Part shown: one piece after another, positions 43,325 to 53,935 of the stretch
How positions within the stretch are numbered: the stretch's first letter is position 1
Layout of the letters: each line of letters starts with the position of its first letter
Source of the DNA: Lepidostoma basale
Lineage: Eukaryota; Arthropoda; Insecta; Trichoptera; Lepidostomatidae
Direction of reading: 5' to 3'
DNA length: 64,000 nt
NCBI GenBank assembly: GCA_022606425.2
Contig: JAHDVF020000882.1
Coordinates: 248,001 to 312,000 of the forward strand
Translations under genes and position numbers: made by a program
The notes under the pieces: model-generated
What the model was told of the DNA's origin: nothing
Database searches by the model: none
What the model saw: only the letters and a program-made list of their open reading frames with translations

Positions 43325-43617
43325 TTATATCTGGCAAGACACTGCAAGAGAGAATAGGAATTCACGGATAAGGGAGATATGCGAGGTCGAGGATGTCGTT
43401 AGGTAGAGAAGGCAAAGAGGGAGATACTGGTATGCCACACGTGTGGCCCACACGTGAGGAGAATGGATCCACCCAGACTCCCCTTCAATATGTTGCACGG
43501 TCAGCCCCAAGGTAGACGATGGATCGACAGCTGGGAGAGGACCTCGCAGCTGGCCAATTCCTCTTAAGAAACAGGCCACAAGGCCTACACTTAGAAGAAG
43601 AAGAAGACGAAGAAGAA
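43325..43617 (+). mobile_element. LINE-C related C-terminal fragment
   Basis: The frame reads RENRNSRIREICEVEDVV, a stop, then HVRRMDPPRLPFNMLHGQPQ, GRRWIDSWERTSQLANSS, ending in GAAGAAGAAGAAG. The HVRRMD..GRxWIDSW order matches LINE-C. Confidence 0.75.
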
Positions 43618-43731
43618 TGATTTATTGAGCTACGATTTTTATTTTGTAAATTAAATTAAAAGCTATCGATATTTTCTAAAAAAGTGATATCCTTTCAGTA
43701 AATCCTTTTATTAATTTTGCCATTGCAGATT

Positions 43732-43853
43732 TATTGAGCACCGAAATTTGCTCGCGCAGTGAGTGCATCCGGCGGAATGTCGCTAAAAAGGTGAAGGCTG
43801 TGAGGGACGAATTGTGCGAAAAGGTGAAGCTAAAAAATGAAAATAGTATCGGT
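43732..43853 (+). other. Possible host exon
   Basis: A good splice acceptor, TTAATTTTGCCATTGCAG (43712-43729), precedes an open stretch reading TEICSRSECIRRNVAKKVKA then VRDELCEKVKLKNENS. Its composition is coding-like and unlike the flanks. GTATCGG near 43850 could be a donor. No family was recognised, and it could be a worn element. Confidence 0.28.
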
Positions 43854-44334
43854 ATTTTGTATGTACATTTTCATTCAAATTGTTTTACTTGTTTAATAAG
43901 TGATCTAGTAAAATTGTGAACGATTGAACGGCATATACTATAAATTAAAGAGCAAATTTAAAGTTATAAAAATTTGGATACATTGGATACTTGGATTTTA
44001 TTTGAAATTTTATTATTGCACAGGATACCGCGAACAAAACTTATACAGTTGGTTATTTCAATACAAACACGGAGAAGGTGAGCCTCTTGAGTATAAATAG
44101 AAGTGAGGACTAATATAATAGAATCAATTTTATTATTATGATTATTAGAAAAAAGGAATGAATGCAATATTATATAGTAATTTGAAAATATATAATAGCT
44201 TAAATTATTAGGATCTTCCTGATGCACCACCAAACAAATTATGACTCAAAATCGGCGCACCATTATTTGTCTTCTACGCCACAATCTCCATTGTTAATTT
44301 GGAGATATAATTTTAGACACGGAATAATCCACTG
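43854..44334. other. Unassigned AT-rich interval
   Basis: No gene or repeat is recognised. Confidence 0.5.
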
Positions 44335-44440
44335 TATTTATTAAGTATTTTTACAAAATCAAAATATTATACGAGTACACTACATGTTTCGGAGGTGACC
44401 TCCTTCATTCTCAGGTGTAAATATAAAATAACCGTTGACT
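44335..44440 (-). repeat. H3 repeat with hammerhead-like motif
   Basis: On the minus strand the order is TACAC, CTGAGAATGA, A, GGAGG, TCA, CCTCC, GAAA, CATG, TA, GTGTA. Stem I (TACAC/GTGTA, five pairs) and stem II (five pairs) are perfect. The first box carries three extra bases relative to CTGANGA, and the cleavage base would be A. Only one unit is present. Confidence 0.68.
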
Positions 44441-44494
44441 ATGTTTATTTTATGTTATTTATTGTTTCGGCATTCACTTTGTGGTAGGACATGA

Positions 44495-44705
44495 TTAAAT
44501 TGCAAATAAAACACTTATTTTTCACCACTTGAGTATTATATTTTACACGACTAGTTTCGGAAGCTACAGATGCTTCCATCTACAGGTTTAAATATAAACT
44601 GTTTATATTTAAACCTGTAGATGGAAGCATCTGTAGCTTCCGAAACTAGTCGTGTAAAATATAATACTCAAGAGGTGAAAAACAAGTGTTTTATTTACAA
44701 TTTTT
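44495..44705. repeat. H4 palindromic element
   Basis: Nearly perfect ~100-bp arms meet at 44597/44598 with no spacer. The right motif reads CTGTAGA (44615-44621), T, GGAAGC, a 7-base loop, GCTTCC, GAAA, CTAG, TC (44650-44651). Stem I, formed by 44608-44614 and 44652-44658, pairs at six of seven positions. The left arm carries the same motif on the minus strand. Only the A-to-T change at the fourth base of the first box is off consensus. Confidence 0.85.
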
Positions 44706-45177
44706 ATTTTATAAAAATATTTAATAAATGAAGTGCTATTAAAAAGAATATGCATAATGGAAATACGAGACGTACCTGTAAAAGTAATGCCAACTCCTTC
44801 CATCAGCAATCTTCCTCCCCTCGCCATACATCCACACATAATACATTTTGTATTCACCGAAAGGGCAAGGGTGCTCTTTGACAAGCGGACGGATTTTTCA
44901 TTAAGTACCAGGGCTTATTGGAAAACAGACGGAGTGGAATGACACCGGACAGTCGGCTGTCTGTGGCAGGCGGCTCGGCCGGCCCCAGGCGGGCGGGCGG
45001 TCAGCAGAGCGCCGCGGATTTTATTTGTTTACTTCGATCGGCGAGGTATGCGCCATATCCACTGCATTTGAGAAACGTGAGTTCCTTTTGAGCTGCGTTC
45101 TGAAAAATGGACCATACTCGTACATTGCAAAATCAATGAACCCCCGTAAACGGAATGAATGGGGTTGAAAATATAGC
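44706..45177. other. Unassigned interval with GC-rich island
   Basis: No gene is supported. Bases 44935-45020 are very GC-rich (CGGCTCGGCCGGCC region) and seem single-copy. Confidence 0.45.
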
Positions 45178-45240
45178 ATAACTAACTAACCAACATGCCG
45201 TCAGTGGCGTGTCTAGGGACAACCAGAAAGGCAAGCCCAT
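45178..45240 (-). mobile_element. RTE-A 3' end stub abutting a CAGTGGCG end
   Basis: ATAACTAACTAACCAACATG is the reverse complement of an RTE-A end and tail, but the copy stops after 20 bp. At 45199 CAGTGGCGTGTCTAGGGACA begins, which looks like a hAT-type terminal repeat. No partner end was found. Confidence 0.4.
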
Positions 45241-45719
45241 CCGACTTTTAAATGCCATTTTAAGCGCATTTAAAATCTTTACAAAAAAAATATTCTGCTT
45301 CATTAAACTCATGTTTTTGTATTTGTAAATCCAAGAAAAAGTATATTCAATAAGAAATAAGCTGTATATTTACATCTGTCTATTGACAATAATAGTAAAT
45401 TTGTTAGGACCGAAACACGAATTATAAATAAAGGTTCATGAAGAAATTACATAATCTTTCATTTCATAACATTTCTGCACATAACGTAAATGACAGATAT
45501 ATTCTGACAATAGAAATGAAGTTCGTGACACATCGAATAGTAACATACTTCAGAGTGATAAAGCCCGGCTTCAAATCCATACAAAATATTGTAGATATCT
45601 TCTGATATATATGCACCTAGCTATATGATTACAAGCCAAAAATACATAAGTGCGACAAAGACCCTTTTAAATTTTGCAAGCCCAATATGCAGCCCATCGA
45701 AAACATGAAACAAAACTGT
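45241..45719. other. Unassigned AT-rich interval
   Basis: No gene is recognised. It may be the interior of the possible hAT-type element starting at 45199. Confidence 0.4.
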
Positions 45720-45856
45720 GACTCGAAATCCAGGAGGTTCCCAATTTCGATGGAGGAACGACATTAAAGAGAACGCCGGTAGGATAGGGAGGCTGTTGCC
45801 CAGAATCAACCGATATGTAAGCAGATGGAGGAGGCTTTCGTTTAGGCTGATGGCTG
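45720..45856 (+). mobile_element. LINE-F-like terminal fragment
   Basis: The codons FRWRNDIKENAGR, then in another frame EAVAQNQPICKQMEEAFV and a stop, match the RWRxDI..AGR..W..EAFV end of RTE-type LINEs. One frameshift separates the parts. Confidence 0.62.
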
Positions 45857-46095
45857 TGGAAGAGCAATTAATCTGCTGAACGCGGTCTATTCGGAGATCG
45901 ACGTCTTTCATATAAGTGAAAGTACGTTCAGAAGGCTAATACTGGAAAGTATTCTGTCTTCCTAATGTCGAACCATCTCTCACGCGTTTCTGATAGTATG
46001 TTATTTACAATATATTATTTTACCTGTTCTCAATGCCTTAAAAAATTATTTTGTAATGTCTATTGATGAAATAAACTGATTTGATTTAATCTTCA
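45857..46095 (+). mobile_element. LINE-D2 3' end
   Basis: The codons GRAINLLNAVYSEIDVFHIS then ESTFRRLILESILSS and a stop, followed by a 3' UTR with TAATGTCTATTGATGAAAT and AAACTGATTTGA, match 21447-22070. It is joined directly to the LINE-F end. Confidence 0.85.
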
Positions 46096-46127
46096 GAATT
46101 TTAATAAAAACGGTATTTTATTTTCTA

Positions 46128-46205
46128 TTTCACTTACTATTGTGGTGGAAGGTTTGGCAGACTTTATATTATATCTAAGCTACCAGTGAGTCCCAAGAAT
46201 TAAAT
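46128..46205 (+). repeat. Dispersed repeat R1, copy 3
   Basis: TATTGTGGTGGAAGGTTTGG matches the R1 copies at 5125 and 6345. Only the first ~40 bp are clear. Confidence 0.4.
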
Positions 46206-46631
46206 CGGGAATAAGTATATAATTTTAGTACACCGAGAATAAGTACGTACAAGTAGTAAATTTTCCCTTAATAAACTATAAATTTGTGAATTTATTTATT
46301 TGGCTGTTAACCTGTCTATCCGTTCTGCTAACAGCTAAGTATTTCAAAGGCGAAATCAAACTGGATTGTTCATTTACAATCGCCACTGCCAATCACGTCC
46401 CGACACATGGCAAGTTCGATTTCTGTATTCAAGTAAGCGAGTCAAAACGAAATTGCAAACAGCTTTTAGTTTATGCAGTTTGGTACCGAAGGGGTACCAA
46501 ATTGCATAAACCTAAAGGTTAACATGCTTCAATGTACACGCCTGTGTGAGTACGTATATGGAATTAATCAACTAAAAATCCGCGCACATCAAACATCGTG
46601 GATACGCTTATTTGGGAAATAAATATCAGGA
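46206..46631. other. Unassigned interval
   Basis: No gene is supported. A short inverted repeat TTTATGCAGTTTGGTACC / GGTACCAAATTGCATAAA lies at 46469-46510. Confidence 0.45.
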
Positions 46632-46681
46632 ATGAATATAGTCCGGAGAAAATATTATGAACAAAATTATAAAAGGATCAC
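46632..46681 (+). mobile_element. RTE-A LINE sliver, plus strand
   Basis: GGAGAAAATATTATGAACAA and ATTATAAAAGGATCA are RTE-A codons on the plus strand. They end exactly where the minus-strand copy begins. Confidence 0.65.
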
Positions 46682-47168
46682 CATCACGCCGTTTCCGGTA
46701 GGCAGAGAGAATGAACCGCCACACCACTCTATCCTGGCAAACCTCTCTAGCTTCCTCCACATTCATACAACGAGTCATACACGCACGTCGATTCCTCCGA
46801 CTTCTAACATGACCAACCTTTAAAATTTGATTAATTTGGTCATGCCATGTTTTCCTCGGTCTGCCTCGACTTCGTACCTCATTTACATCATTAACGTATA
46901 CTTTCTTAACCATTCTTTCTCCATTCATGCGTTTCATATGTCCGAACCAACGCAGCGATCCTTTAATAATTTTGTTCATAATACCTTCTTCCGCTCTACA
47001 TTTCTTTCTTATATCAGCATTTGAGATTCTGTCGTATATCGTTCTACCACACATACGTCTTAGGGACCTCATCTCTACCGCATTTATTCTACTCTGATTC
47101 TTCTTCTGCCAGTTCCATGCTTTGCTTCCATACATTAGGGTTGGGACCAGAACTCCATTGTGAATAAT
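46682..47168 (-). mobile_element. RTE-A LINE 3' fragment, most intact frame
   Basis: The minus strand has an uninterrupted frame over the entire C-terminus: MYGSKAWNWQKKNQSRINAV, EMRSLRRMCGRTIYDRISNA, KGSLRWFGHMKRMNGERMVK, RGRPRKTWHDQINQILKVGH, CMTRCMNVEEAREVCQDRVV and WRFILSAY. It lacks the (TTAG)n tail, because its 3' end touches the plus-strand sliver. Despite the open frame it is a fragment without RT motifs. Confidence 0.88.
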
Positions 47169-47694
47169 TTAAGATCATCTGCAAATAAAATAAATCGCGA
47201 TAGAAGAAGAAGAATACATTAAACGATATCATTAAAAAGAAAGTTAAACTAATTTTGTCAACTAGCACCCTCCATAACATTGCACTATAACAGTATTACC
47301 AACTTTACGGCCCGATTGTTGGCTTTGAGGGATAATCTACAATATCATAACCCCAGCCTAAATTTCTTTAATTCCCGGCGGCTATCTGTCCGGCAAAAAG
47401 CCGTGTTCACCACTTTACGACTAAATAAAACCACTGTTTGCTTTTACGACTGCAACCACAGAATTCTTTTTATTAGGCGTTACATTAGAAAAACGCTTGT
47501 ACCCTGTACTTACTTTGTTATTTCTTTACTACGCCATTTGTTGGCAACCGAATGTTAGAGATAGAGTGCGCCATTATAATAATTGCTTCCCCATTGCGTT
47601 AATAAATTTAAAACTTTGAAGAGGTAAAACAACGTGTCTTGTTATAAAATGTTTTTTACTTTAGCAAAAGAAAAATAAAATAAAAGAAATTATG
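47169..47694. other. Unassigned interval
   Basis: No gene is confirmed. A 92-codon frame at 47280-47558 is not recognised. GAAGAAGAAGAA occurs at 47202-47213. Confidence 0.4.
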
Positions 47695-48090
47695 TCAGTG
47701 AAGAGATTGGAAAAGGGATATTCACAGCAAACAGATGCTACTTTGGCCTCAATAAGCACCTAAAGTCGCGTTTACTGTCCAGAAAGACAAAGTCCATACT
47801 GTATAAAACGCTGATTAGACCAATTCTAACTTATGCCTCGGAGACCTGGACACTCACTAAACGTGATGAAATAAATATGAACAGCTTCGATAGAAAGATC
47901 CTCCGTAGAATCTTCGGACCCATTAAGGATGGTCAGACGCGGAGAAGGAGATACAACACAGAGCTCTACAATCTATACCTGAACTTCAGCTTGATCAAGT
48001 CTATAAAGATTAACAGACTGCGTTGGCTAGGGCACTTGCACCGCATGGAGGATCTGGAGCTCCCCAAAAGAGTATTGTATGACAATATAG
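47695..48090 (+). mobile_element. LINE-G C-terminal fragment
   Basis: The frame reads SEEIGKGIFTANRCYFGLNK, SRKTKSILYKTLIRPILTYA, SETWTLTKRDEINMNSFDRK, ILRRIFGPIKDGQTRRRRYN, IKSIKINRLRWLGHLHRM and LPKRVLYD. This is the thumb and post-RT region of an insect LINE. The frame is open over ~130 codons. It is cut by a minus-strand RTE-A copy. Confidence 0.84.
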
Positions 48091-48580
48091 TACTGTCCTG
48101 ACATGCTTCTCTCAATTCCTCTACATTAATACATCTTGTCATGGACGCACGTCGATTTCTCCGACTCCTCAGGTGACCGACATTCAATATTTGATTGATT
48201 TGATCGTACCAAGTTTTCCTCGGCCTTCATCTATTTATAGCTCCATTCACGCCGTTTACATATACCTTCTTCACCATTCTGTCTTCACTCATTCTTTCCA
48301 TGTGTCCAAACCATCTTAATGACCCTTTCCATATTTTGTTCATAACACTTTCATTCGCACCACATTTACTTCTTATACTTGCATTTGTCACTCTATCATA
48401 TACAGATTAGCCACACATTCGTCTTAGAGATCTCATTTCTACTTCATTTATTCTACTTTCATCCTTCTTTTGCCAGTTCTATGTTTCACTGTATGGAAAT
48501 ACATAAGGTCGACGCAAGAACACCATTATGCACTGCCATCTTAGCTTTTTTGGATAGGCTTTTGTTTTTGGATAGGCTTT
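48091..48580 (-). mobile_element. RTE-A LINE fragment lacking its 3' end
   Basis: The minus strand contains the LRRMC, SLRWFGHMERMSED, NQILNVGHLRSRRNRRA and CINVEELREACQD parts. The last ~60 bp and tail are missing at the junction with LINE-G. The left end reaches the 'LCAITAKMAVHN' codons. Confidence 0.82.
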
Positions 48581-48982
48581 TGTTAAAATATGATTTGATT
48601 TGATATGATTTGAATTGATTTGATATTCGACTGAATGAGTGAGGGGTTGAGCGAGAGTTGTAAGGCGGGATAGTTCACTTGCTGCCGTTTCAGTATAATT
48701 TGTTGCAGCGGCCACGTTTTAAATCCGGTTGAACAAAGACGCCACACGCGGCATCTTTACGTGCCGCCGAGATAAGGCTCGCGGCGCATTGTGCGAGCTT
48801 TATGGGACAGTTTACAATAAGCCTCCGCGGTATAAAATAGAGATAAACTGATTTTCTGAGCATGCAGAATGCATGTTTGCACGGGGCCGCCCGCGTAACC
48901 AGTCCCACTCGCAAATCAGCTGCAGAATTGCTCAAGGAATAAATTTAATAACATTTTTAAAACGTTTGTTAAAAAAAACGTA
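48581..48982. other. Unassigned interval with GC-rich island
   Basis: No gene is supported. Bases 48640-48930 are GC-richer and appear single-copy, with no repeat match in the window. Confidence 0.45.
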
Positions 48983-49350
48983 ATTGGACTTGGACTTAGA
49001 CTTGGATCTTCTAGCTTACAGAGGTTCAGGTCATGTAGCTATTCCTCTTACGTCTGATGGGAACATTGTTGGAAGGTGATTTGGTGGGTTATTAGTTTAT
49101 GCGTGTTTCTCTGAAGGAGGATCGATTTTGGGCGCTTGTGGCGGCTGGAGGTGTTTGGGTCGTAATTTGAGAGGTCTTTTATTGTGGGGTTAGGATGTGA
49201 AGGGAGTCTTTTGTAAAAACGTTCGGCAAGTTTCAGAATGAATTCATCTATCATCGGGATTCCCGATTCTAGGTGCAGTTGTGTGATCCTGGTCCATGAA
49301 GGCGTACCAAGCGATAAACGGATAGCCTTTAATGTAACTCTTTATATGCA
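48983..49350 (-). mobile_element. LINE-D3 (jockey-like) 3' end
   Basis: The minus strand reads YPFIAWYAFMDQDHTTAPRI, then IDEFILKLAERFYKRLPSHP and NPTIKDLSNYDPN, the E..L..RFY..L..HPNP..L..YD end of jockey-type LINE ORFs. It has a GTCCAAGTCC-type tail at its 3' end. The segment 49010-49110 is also found inside the inverted-repeat element at 34504. Confidence 0.75.
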
Positions 49351-49360
49351 GGAATAAAAA

Positions 49361-49800
49361 AATACTAACTAACTAACTAACCATCACGCCGTCTCCCCGG
49401 AGGGGTAGGCAGAAATAATGGAACGCCACACTGTTCTGTCCTGACATAGTTCTCTCGCCTATTAATATTTGATTGATTTGATCGTGCCACGTTTTCCTCG
49501 GTCTTCCTTTATTTCTAGCTCCGTTCACGTCGTTTACATATACCGTCTTCACTATTCTGTCTTCACTCATTCTTTCCATGTGCCCAAACCATCTTAACGG
49601 CCCTTTCATTATTTTGTTCATAACACTTTCATTCGCAACGCATTCACTACTTATACTTGCATTAGACACTCTATCATATACAGATTTGTACACAATCGTC
49701 TTAGAGATCTCATTTCTATTGCATTTATTCTACTTTCATCCTTCTTTTGCCAGTTCTAAGCTTCACTTCCATACATAAGGGTCGGCACAAGAGATCGTTT
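49361..49800 (-). mobile_element. RTE-A LINE 3' fragment
   Basis: The frame reads YKSVYDRVSNASISSECVAN, GPLRWFGHMERMSEDRIVKT and VYVNDVNGARNKGRPRKTW. About 60 bp encoding the NVGHVRS..CMNVEE part are deleted. A clean tail of three to four (TTAG) units is present at 49365-49381. Confidence 0.85.
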
Positions 49801-49821
49801 AATCCAAGCTATTGAATAAAA

Positions 49822-50355
49822 ATTAACTAACCAAACAACCAACACGCTGTTTCTCCGTTGGGGAAGGTAGAGAGGATGGTCCGCCATATTGATCTGTTCC
49901 GACACACCTCACCAGATTCCTCTACATTTATTTATCGTAACATAAACGCTCGTCGATTTTTCCGACTTCGAATGTGGCCGCTTTTTAGTATTTGATTTAT
50001 TTGGTCATGCCATGCTTTCCTAGATCTTTCACGGCTTTTCTTTCAGCTCCCACTGCTTGTACATAACATTTTAACCATTCTTCTCTCATCCATTCGTTGA
50101 ATATGTCCAAATGATTTCAGGGATTATTGTTTAAATTAACTTTTGATGCAGCCATCTGCTTTAAATTTCTTCCTTATTTCGTAGTTTGGTATTCTATCAT
50201 ATGTAGTTTTCCTGCACATTGAGTGATCTCATTTCTACGGCATTTATCTGTTTTTTTCCTCCTTCTTTTACCAGCTCCAAACTTTACTTCCACACATAAG
50301 ACTTGGCACTAGAAGTCCAATATGTACTACTATCTTTGCTTCAGAGGATTTATTT
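49822..50355 (-). mobile_element. RTE-A LINE 3' fragment, TSSVN subfamily, decayed
   Basis: The order of blocks is the same as in 22083-22590 but with many substitutions and indels, and no open frame longer than 60 codons. It ends in CAAACAACCAACACGCTG. Confidence 0.78.
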
Positions 50356-50671
50356 GCTAAAACGAAAGCATGTATTATGCGCTTAAAGTAATTCAAATAA
50401 AACACCTCCTACAAAAGCTTTAATGCAAATGCTGCGATTGTGTTTTTGTATGAAAAATAATAATTTATCTGGCAAAAGAAGGATTAAGTTATTAAGGTGA
50501 AAGATAATAGCTCACAAATGCATATATAATATAGTATGAATTTGTCCAATCTCAAATTTGTCAAATTTGAATACTAACAAAATAGGTTGTATAAAAATAA
50601 TTCAAAATAAGATTATATATGTACGAGTATATACGAGTATATACCTACACACACAAACATACATTTAAAAA
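50356..50671. other. Unassigned AT-rich interval
   Basis: No gene or repeat is recognised. Confidence 0.5.
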
Positions 50672-51141
50672 AAAACTAACTAACTAACTAACCATCACGC
50701 CGTCTCCCCGAAAGGGTAGGCAGAAAGGATGGACCGCCACACTTTTCTTTCCTGATATATTTCTCTTGCTTCCACGACATTCATACATCGTGTCGTGCAC
50801 GCGCGTCGATTTCTCTGACTCCTCACATGGCAGACATTCAATATTTGATATATTTGATCATGCCACGTTTTCTTCGGTCTTGCTCTATTTCTGGTTCCGT
50901 TTACATCGTTTCCATATACTTTTTTTACCATTTTTTCTTCATTCATTCTTTCCATATTTCCAAACCATCTTAATGAACCTTTTATTATTTTGTTCATAAC
51001 ACCATCATTCGCACCGCATTCACTTCTTATATTTTCATTCGACACTCTTTTATACCCAGAGTATCCACACATTCGTCTAAGAGATCTCATTTCTACCGCA
51101 ATTATTATACTTTTATCCTACTTTTGCCGGTTCCATGCTTA
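50672..51141 (-). mobile_element. RTE-A LINE 3' fragment, open frame
   Basis: An uninterrupted frame of 131 codons reads MRSLRRMCGYSGYKRVSNEN, KGSLRWFGNMERMNEEKMVK, KTWHDQIYQILNVCHVRS and CMNVVEAREIYQERKVWRS, ending ILSAYPFGETA at the stop. A (TTAG)n tail of four units follows. It is a fragment without the RT domain. Confidence 0.88.
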
Positions 51142-51555
51142 TTTTTTTTTAAATATATGTATATCTTCTAAATTATCGTACGTACTACGTGATCACACCA
51201 TGTTAAGGACGACATTTTTGTTAATTACTCTGACATGATATACTAAGTCGATGCATAGGATAGAGGCTGGTGAATTGTGCCAGAATGGAGGAATGCGTCT
51301 TTCTATCGATCTATACCACGAAGAAAACTATGTGATTATGACCTAGTTGGTATAAATATACATATTTTTAATTATCGGAAATACTTCAATTTAGATAAGG
51401 GAAAAGCGGTTTTATCAGCTTAACCCAGTAGTATTATTTAATTTTGTTAAAACAGTACCATTTAAATCTAAAATTCCTCTTAAAAATTTCAATTTAATCC
51501 CTTCGAATATTCTAATTGCCCCTGGTCAAATAAATGTCTAAATATTTTTTCTCAC
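51142..51555. other. Unassigned AT-rich interval
   Basis: No gene or repeat is recognised. Confidence 0.5.
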
Positions 51556-51952
51556 TAACTAATTAACTAGCCATCATGCCGTCTCTCCGAAGGGGTATGC
51601 AGAAATAATGGACTGCCACACTATTTTTCCTGACATTCATCTCTCGATTCCTCAACCATTCATACATAATGTCATGTACGCACGTCGATTTCTCCGACTC
51701 CTCACATCCGATACTCCGACATTTAATATTTGATTTATTTAATCTTGGCACGTTTTCTTCGGACTTCAACTATTTTAAGTTCCATTTACATTGTTAACGT
51801 ATACTTTTTTACTATTCTTTCTTCATCCATTCTTTCCGTGTTCTTATATTTTTATTCGACACTATCATACACAGTATTTTTACAAATTCGTCTAAGAAAT
51901 ATCCTTTATACTGCATTTATTGTCTACTTTTGTCCTTCATTTGCCAGTTCCA
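51556..51952 (-). mobile_element. RTE-A LINE fragment, left half of inverted pair
   Basis: The minus-strand copy has a deletion near 51840 that removes the SLRWFGHME codons. It reaches the WNWQKKD-equivalent codons at 51952, where it meets a plus-strand copy head to head. Confidence 0.78.
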
Positions 51953-52340
51953 TGTGCGAAAAAACTGTTTATGATAGAGTGTCAAATGAAAATATAAGAA
52001 GTGAATGTGGTGCGAACGAAAGTGTTAGGAACAAAATAATGAAAGGAACATTTAAATGGTTTGGACACAAGGAAAGAATGAAAGAAAAAAGAATGGTAAA
52101 AAGTATATTTTAACAATGTAAATGAAACTAGATACAGAGGAAGACCGAAGAAAACGTGGCACGATCAAATAAATCAAATCTTAAATGTCGGCCACGCGAA
52201 GAGTCGACTTGCGTGTATAATACGACGTATGTATGTTGACGAAGCAAGAGAAGTATATCAGCAAAGAAAAAAATTGAGGCAGTTCATTCTTTCTGCCTAC
52301 CCCTTCGGAGAGACAGCGTGATGGTAAATTAGTTAGGAGG
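51953..52340 (+). mobile_element. RTE-A LINE fragment, right half of inverted pair
   Basis: The plus strand starts at MCEKTVYDRVSNENIRSECG, continues KGTFKWFGHKERMKEKRMVK and runs to AGCGTGATGGTAAATTAGTT. Several indels break the frame. The two copies share their 5'-side junction at about 51952. Confidence 0.8.
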
Positions 52341-52365
52341 GAGGTAGTCACCTCCAAAAAATATT

Positions 52366-52618
52366 ATTATTATTTTTTGTTGTTATTGTTGAATCGCTCT
52401 TTACATCATTACAGCCCGACCCAAATCGATGTAAAGGGTATAAATTTCATATTAATTTTCGTGATATGTGATAGGAAACTAATCTATCAATATTTAATTA
52501 TCACGTTAATTCTAAACAAGACTTAAGAATGTGACAATCACACTGGCATCGCCGGGAATCGAACCCCAGACCTTCGGTGTGGCATGCAAAGCACTTACCA
52601 CTCGGCCACGAAGGTCGT
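52366..52618 (-). repeat. SINE-1 copy
   Basis: On the minus strand: box A TGGCCGAGTGG, then ACACCGAAGGTCTGGGGTTC with box B GGTTCGATTCC. The SINE body is decayed. The tail is CCCTTTACATCGATTTGGGT, CTGTAATGATGTAAAGAGCG and ATTCAAC with an (AAT)-rich end. The tail is even closer to LINE-D1 at 20890-20945 than that of the copy at 35781. Confidence 0.85.
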
Positions 52619-53327
52619 CATGTTGCGGATAATATTTTGATTTTGTAAAAGTATTTAATAAATAATGTGCATTATACAGTATTTATTATCCTTCTTCCAA
52701 ATTGATTGTGTTATTTTTTTTGCACTCGTATTCTTTAATTCGTGTATGCCGTGTATAGGGTGTGAGATAACTCGGTGTATATAAATAAATTCTCAAAGTA
52801 CTCGGCTTACGTCCCGTTCGGGCGTGCTTGTCCCACTCTGTGACAGGTCAGGCCGGCGGGCAGCGCTGGCTGACACCGTGTCACGTGATACTGCTTTACA
52901 TTCAACCCCTTAGACCCCACGACAAACAGCGGGCCCTTCGTTAAGCTGCGCGTGCCGCTTTTTGCGTTAATTCCAGAAGTGAGTTGCGTCTCGCGTCCTA
53001 AACTTTGCTTCGGCCGGATCACCCGTACGTATCTCGGCGGGTGGGGTCTCCTCCATTGAAATTGCCCATTCAACATTGATATAAAAGAATTCTCGATGAG
53101 AAATTCTATGCATTCCACATTTAAACGTGAACCCGGTTTTTTCCGGATCGCATATTTCAAATAAAAAAAATTTTTAAGCAAATTTTCCGCTTACGAAATT
53201 AATAGGTAAATTTCTAACGCTACGATATTTAAGGACAAAAGCACATTTCATTTTAATAAACAATACGGTTATTTCACATACAAATATTTTATTTCATTTT
53301 AATAATTATGCGATAATCAAATAATAA
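52619..53327. other. Unassigned interval with GC-rich island
   Basis: No gene is confirmed. Bases 52800-53060 form a GC-rich, apparently single-copy island. A minus-strand frame at 52807-53181 has no recognised motif. Confidence 0.45.
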
Positions 53328-53603
53328 TAATAAATGCGGTAGGAATGAAAATGAACAAAATGGCGAATAGATCACTTATATGGTTATTAATACGGTTTGG
53401 ACACACAACGAATGAAGAAAGAATAGTGAAGAAAGTATGTGCATGCAAACGACGTAAGCGGAACTAGAAAAAGAGGTCGGAGAAATCGACTTGCGTGCGT
53501 GACACGATGTATGATCGTTGGGAATACGAGAGAAGTATATCAATTATAAACAGTGTCGCGGTCTATACTTTCTGCCTACCCCTTCGGGGATACGGCGTGA
53601 TGT
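53328..53603 (+). mobile_element. RTE-A LINE 3' fragment, decayed
   Basis: TAAATGCGGTAGGAATGAAA, the GACACGATGTATGATCGTTG block, CTGCCTACCCCTTCGGGGAT and CGGCGTGATG mark a worn copy. The RPRKTWHDQ part is deleted and the tail is missing. Confidence 0.72.
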
Positions 53604-53935
53604 TGTTTTCAAAGAATGTTAGACTTAAACTAATTTCAGTTGAATCTTAATTTTTTAATTCATATATTTTTTATTAGTTGCGATAACTGATTGTACATGA
53701 AATGATAACGTGAATTTCAATTTCACGTTTAAAAGTATTAAATAATTAAAATTTATTATAATTAATTTTGAATAATAAATAGAGTTGTTAATTTTATATA
53801 GTAAGAACAGGAAAATGGAACTAGCATATTAAGCCCGAATCATGTGGCTAATTGCTATTAGCGTTGACCATCTTAAAATATGATAAGTAAATCGACTAGA
53901 TAAGTGACTACAAATCAAGAATAACTTTTTATTGG
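53604..53935. other. Unassigned AT-rich interval
   Basis: No gene or repeat is recognised. Confidence 0.5.
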
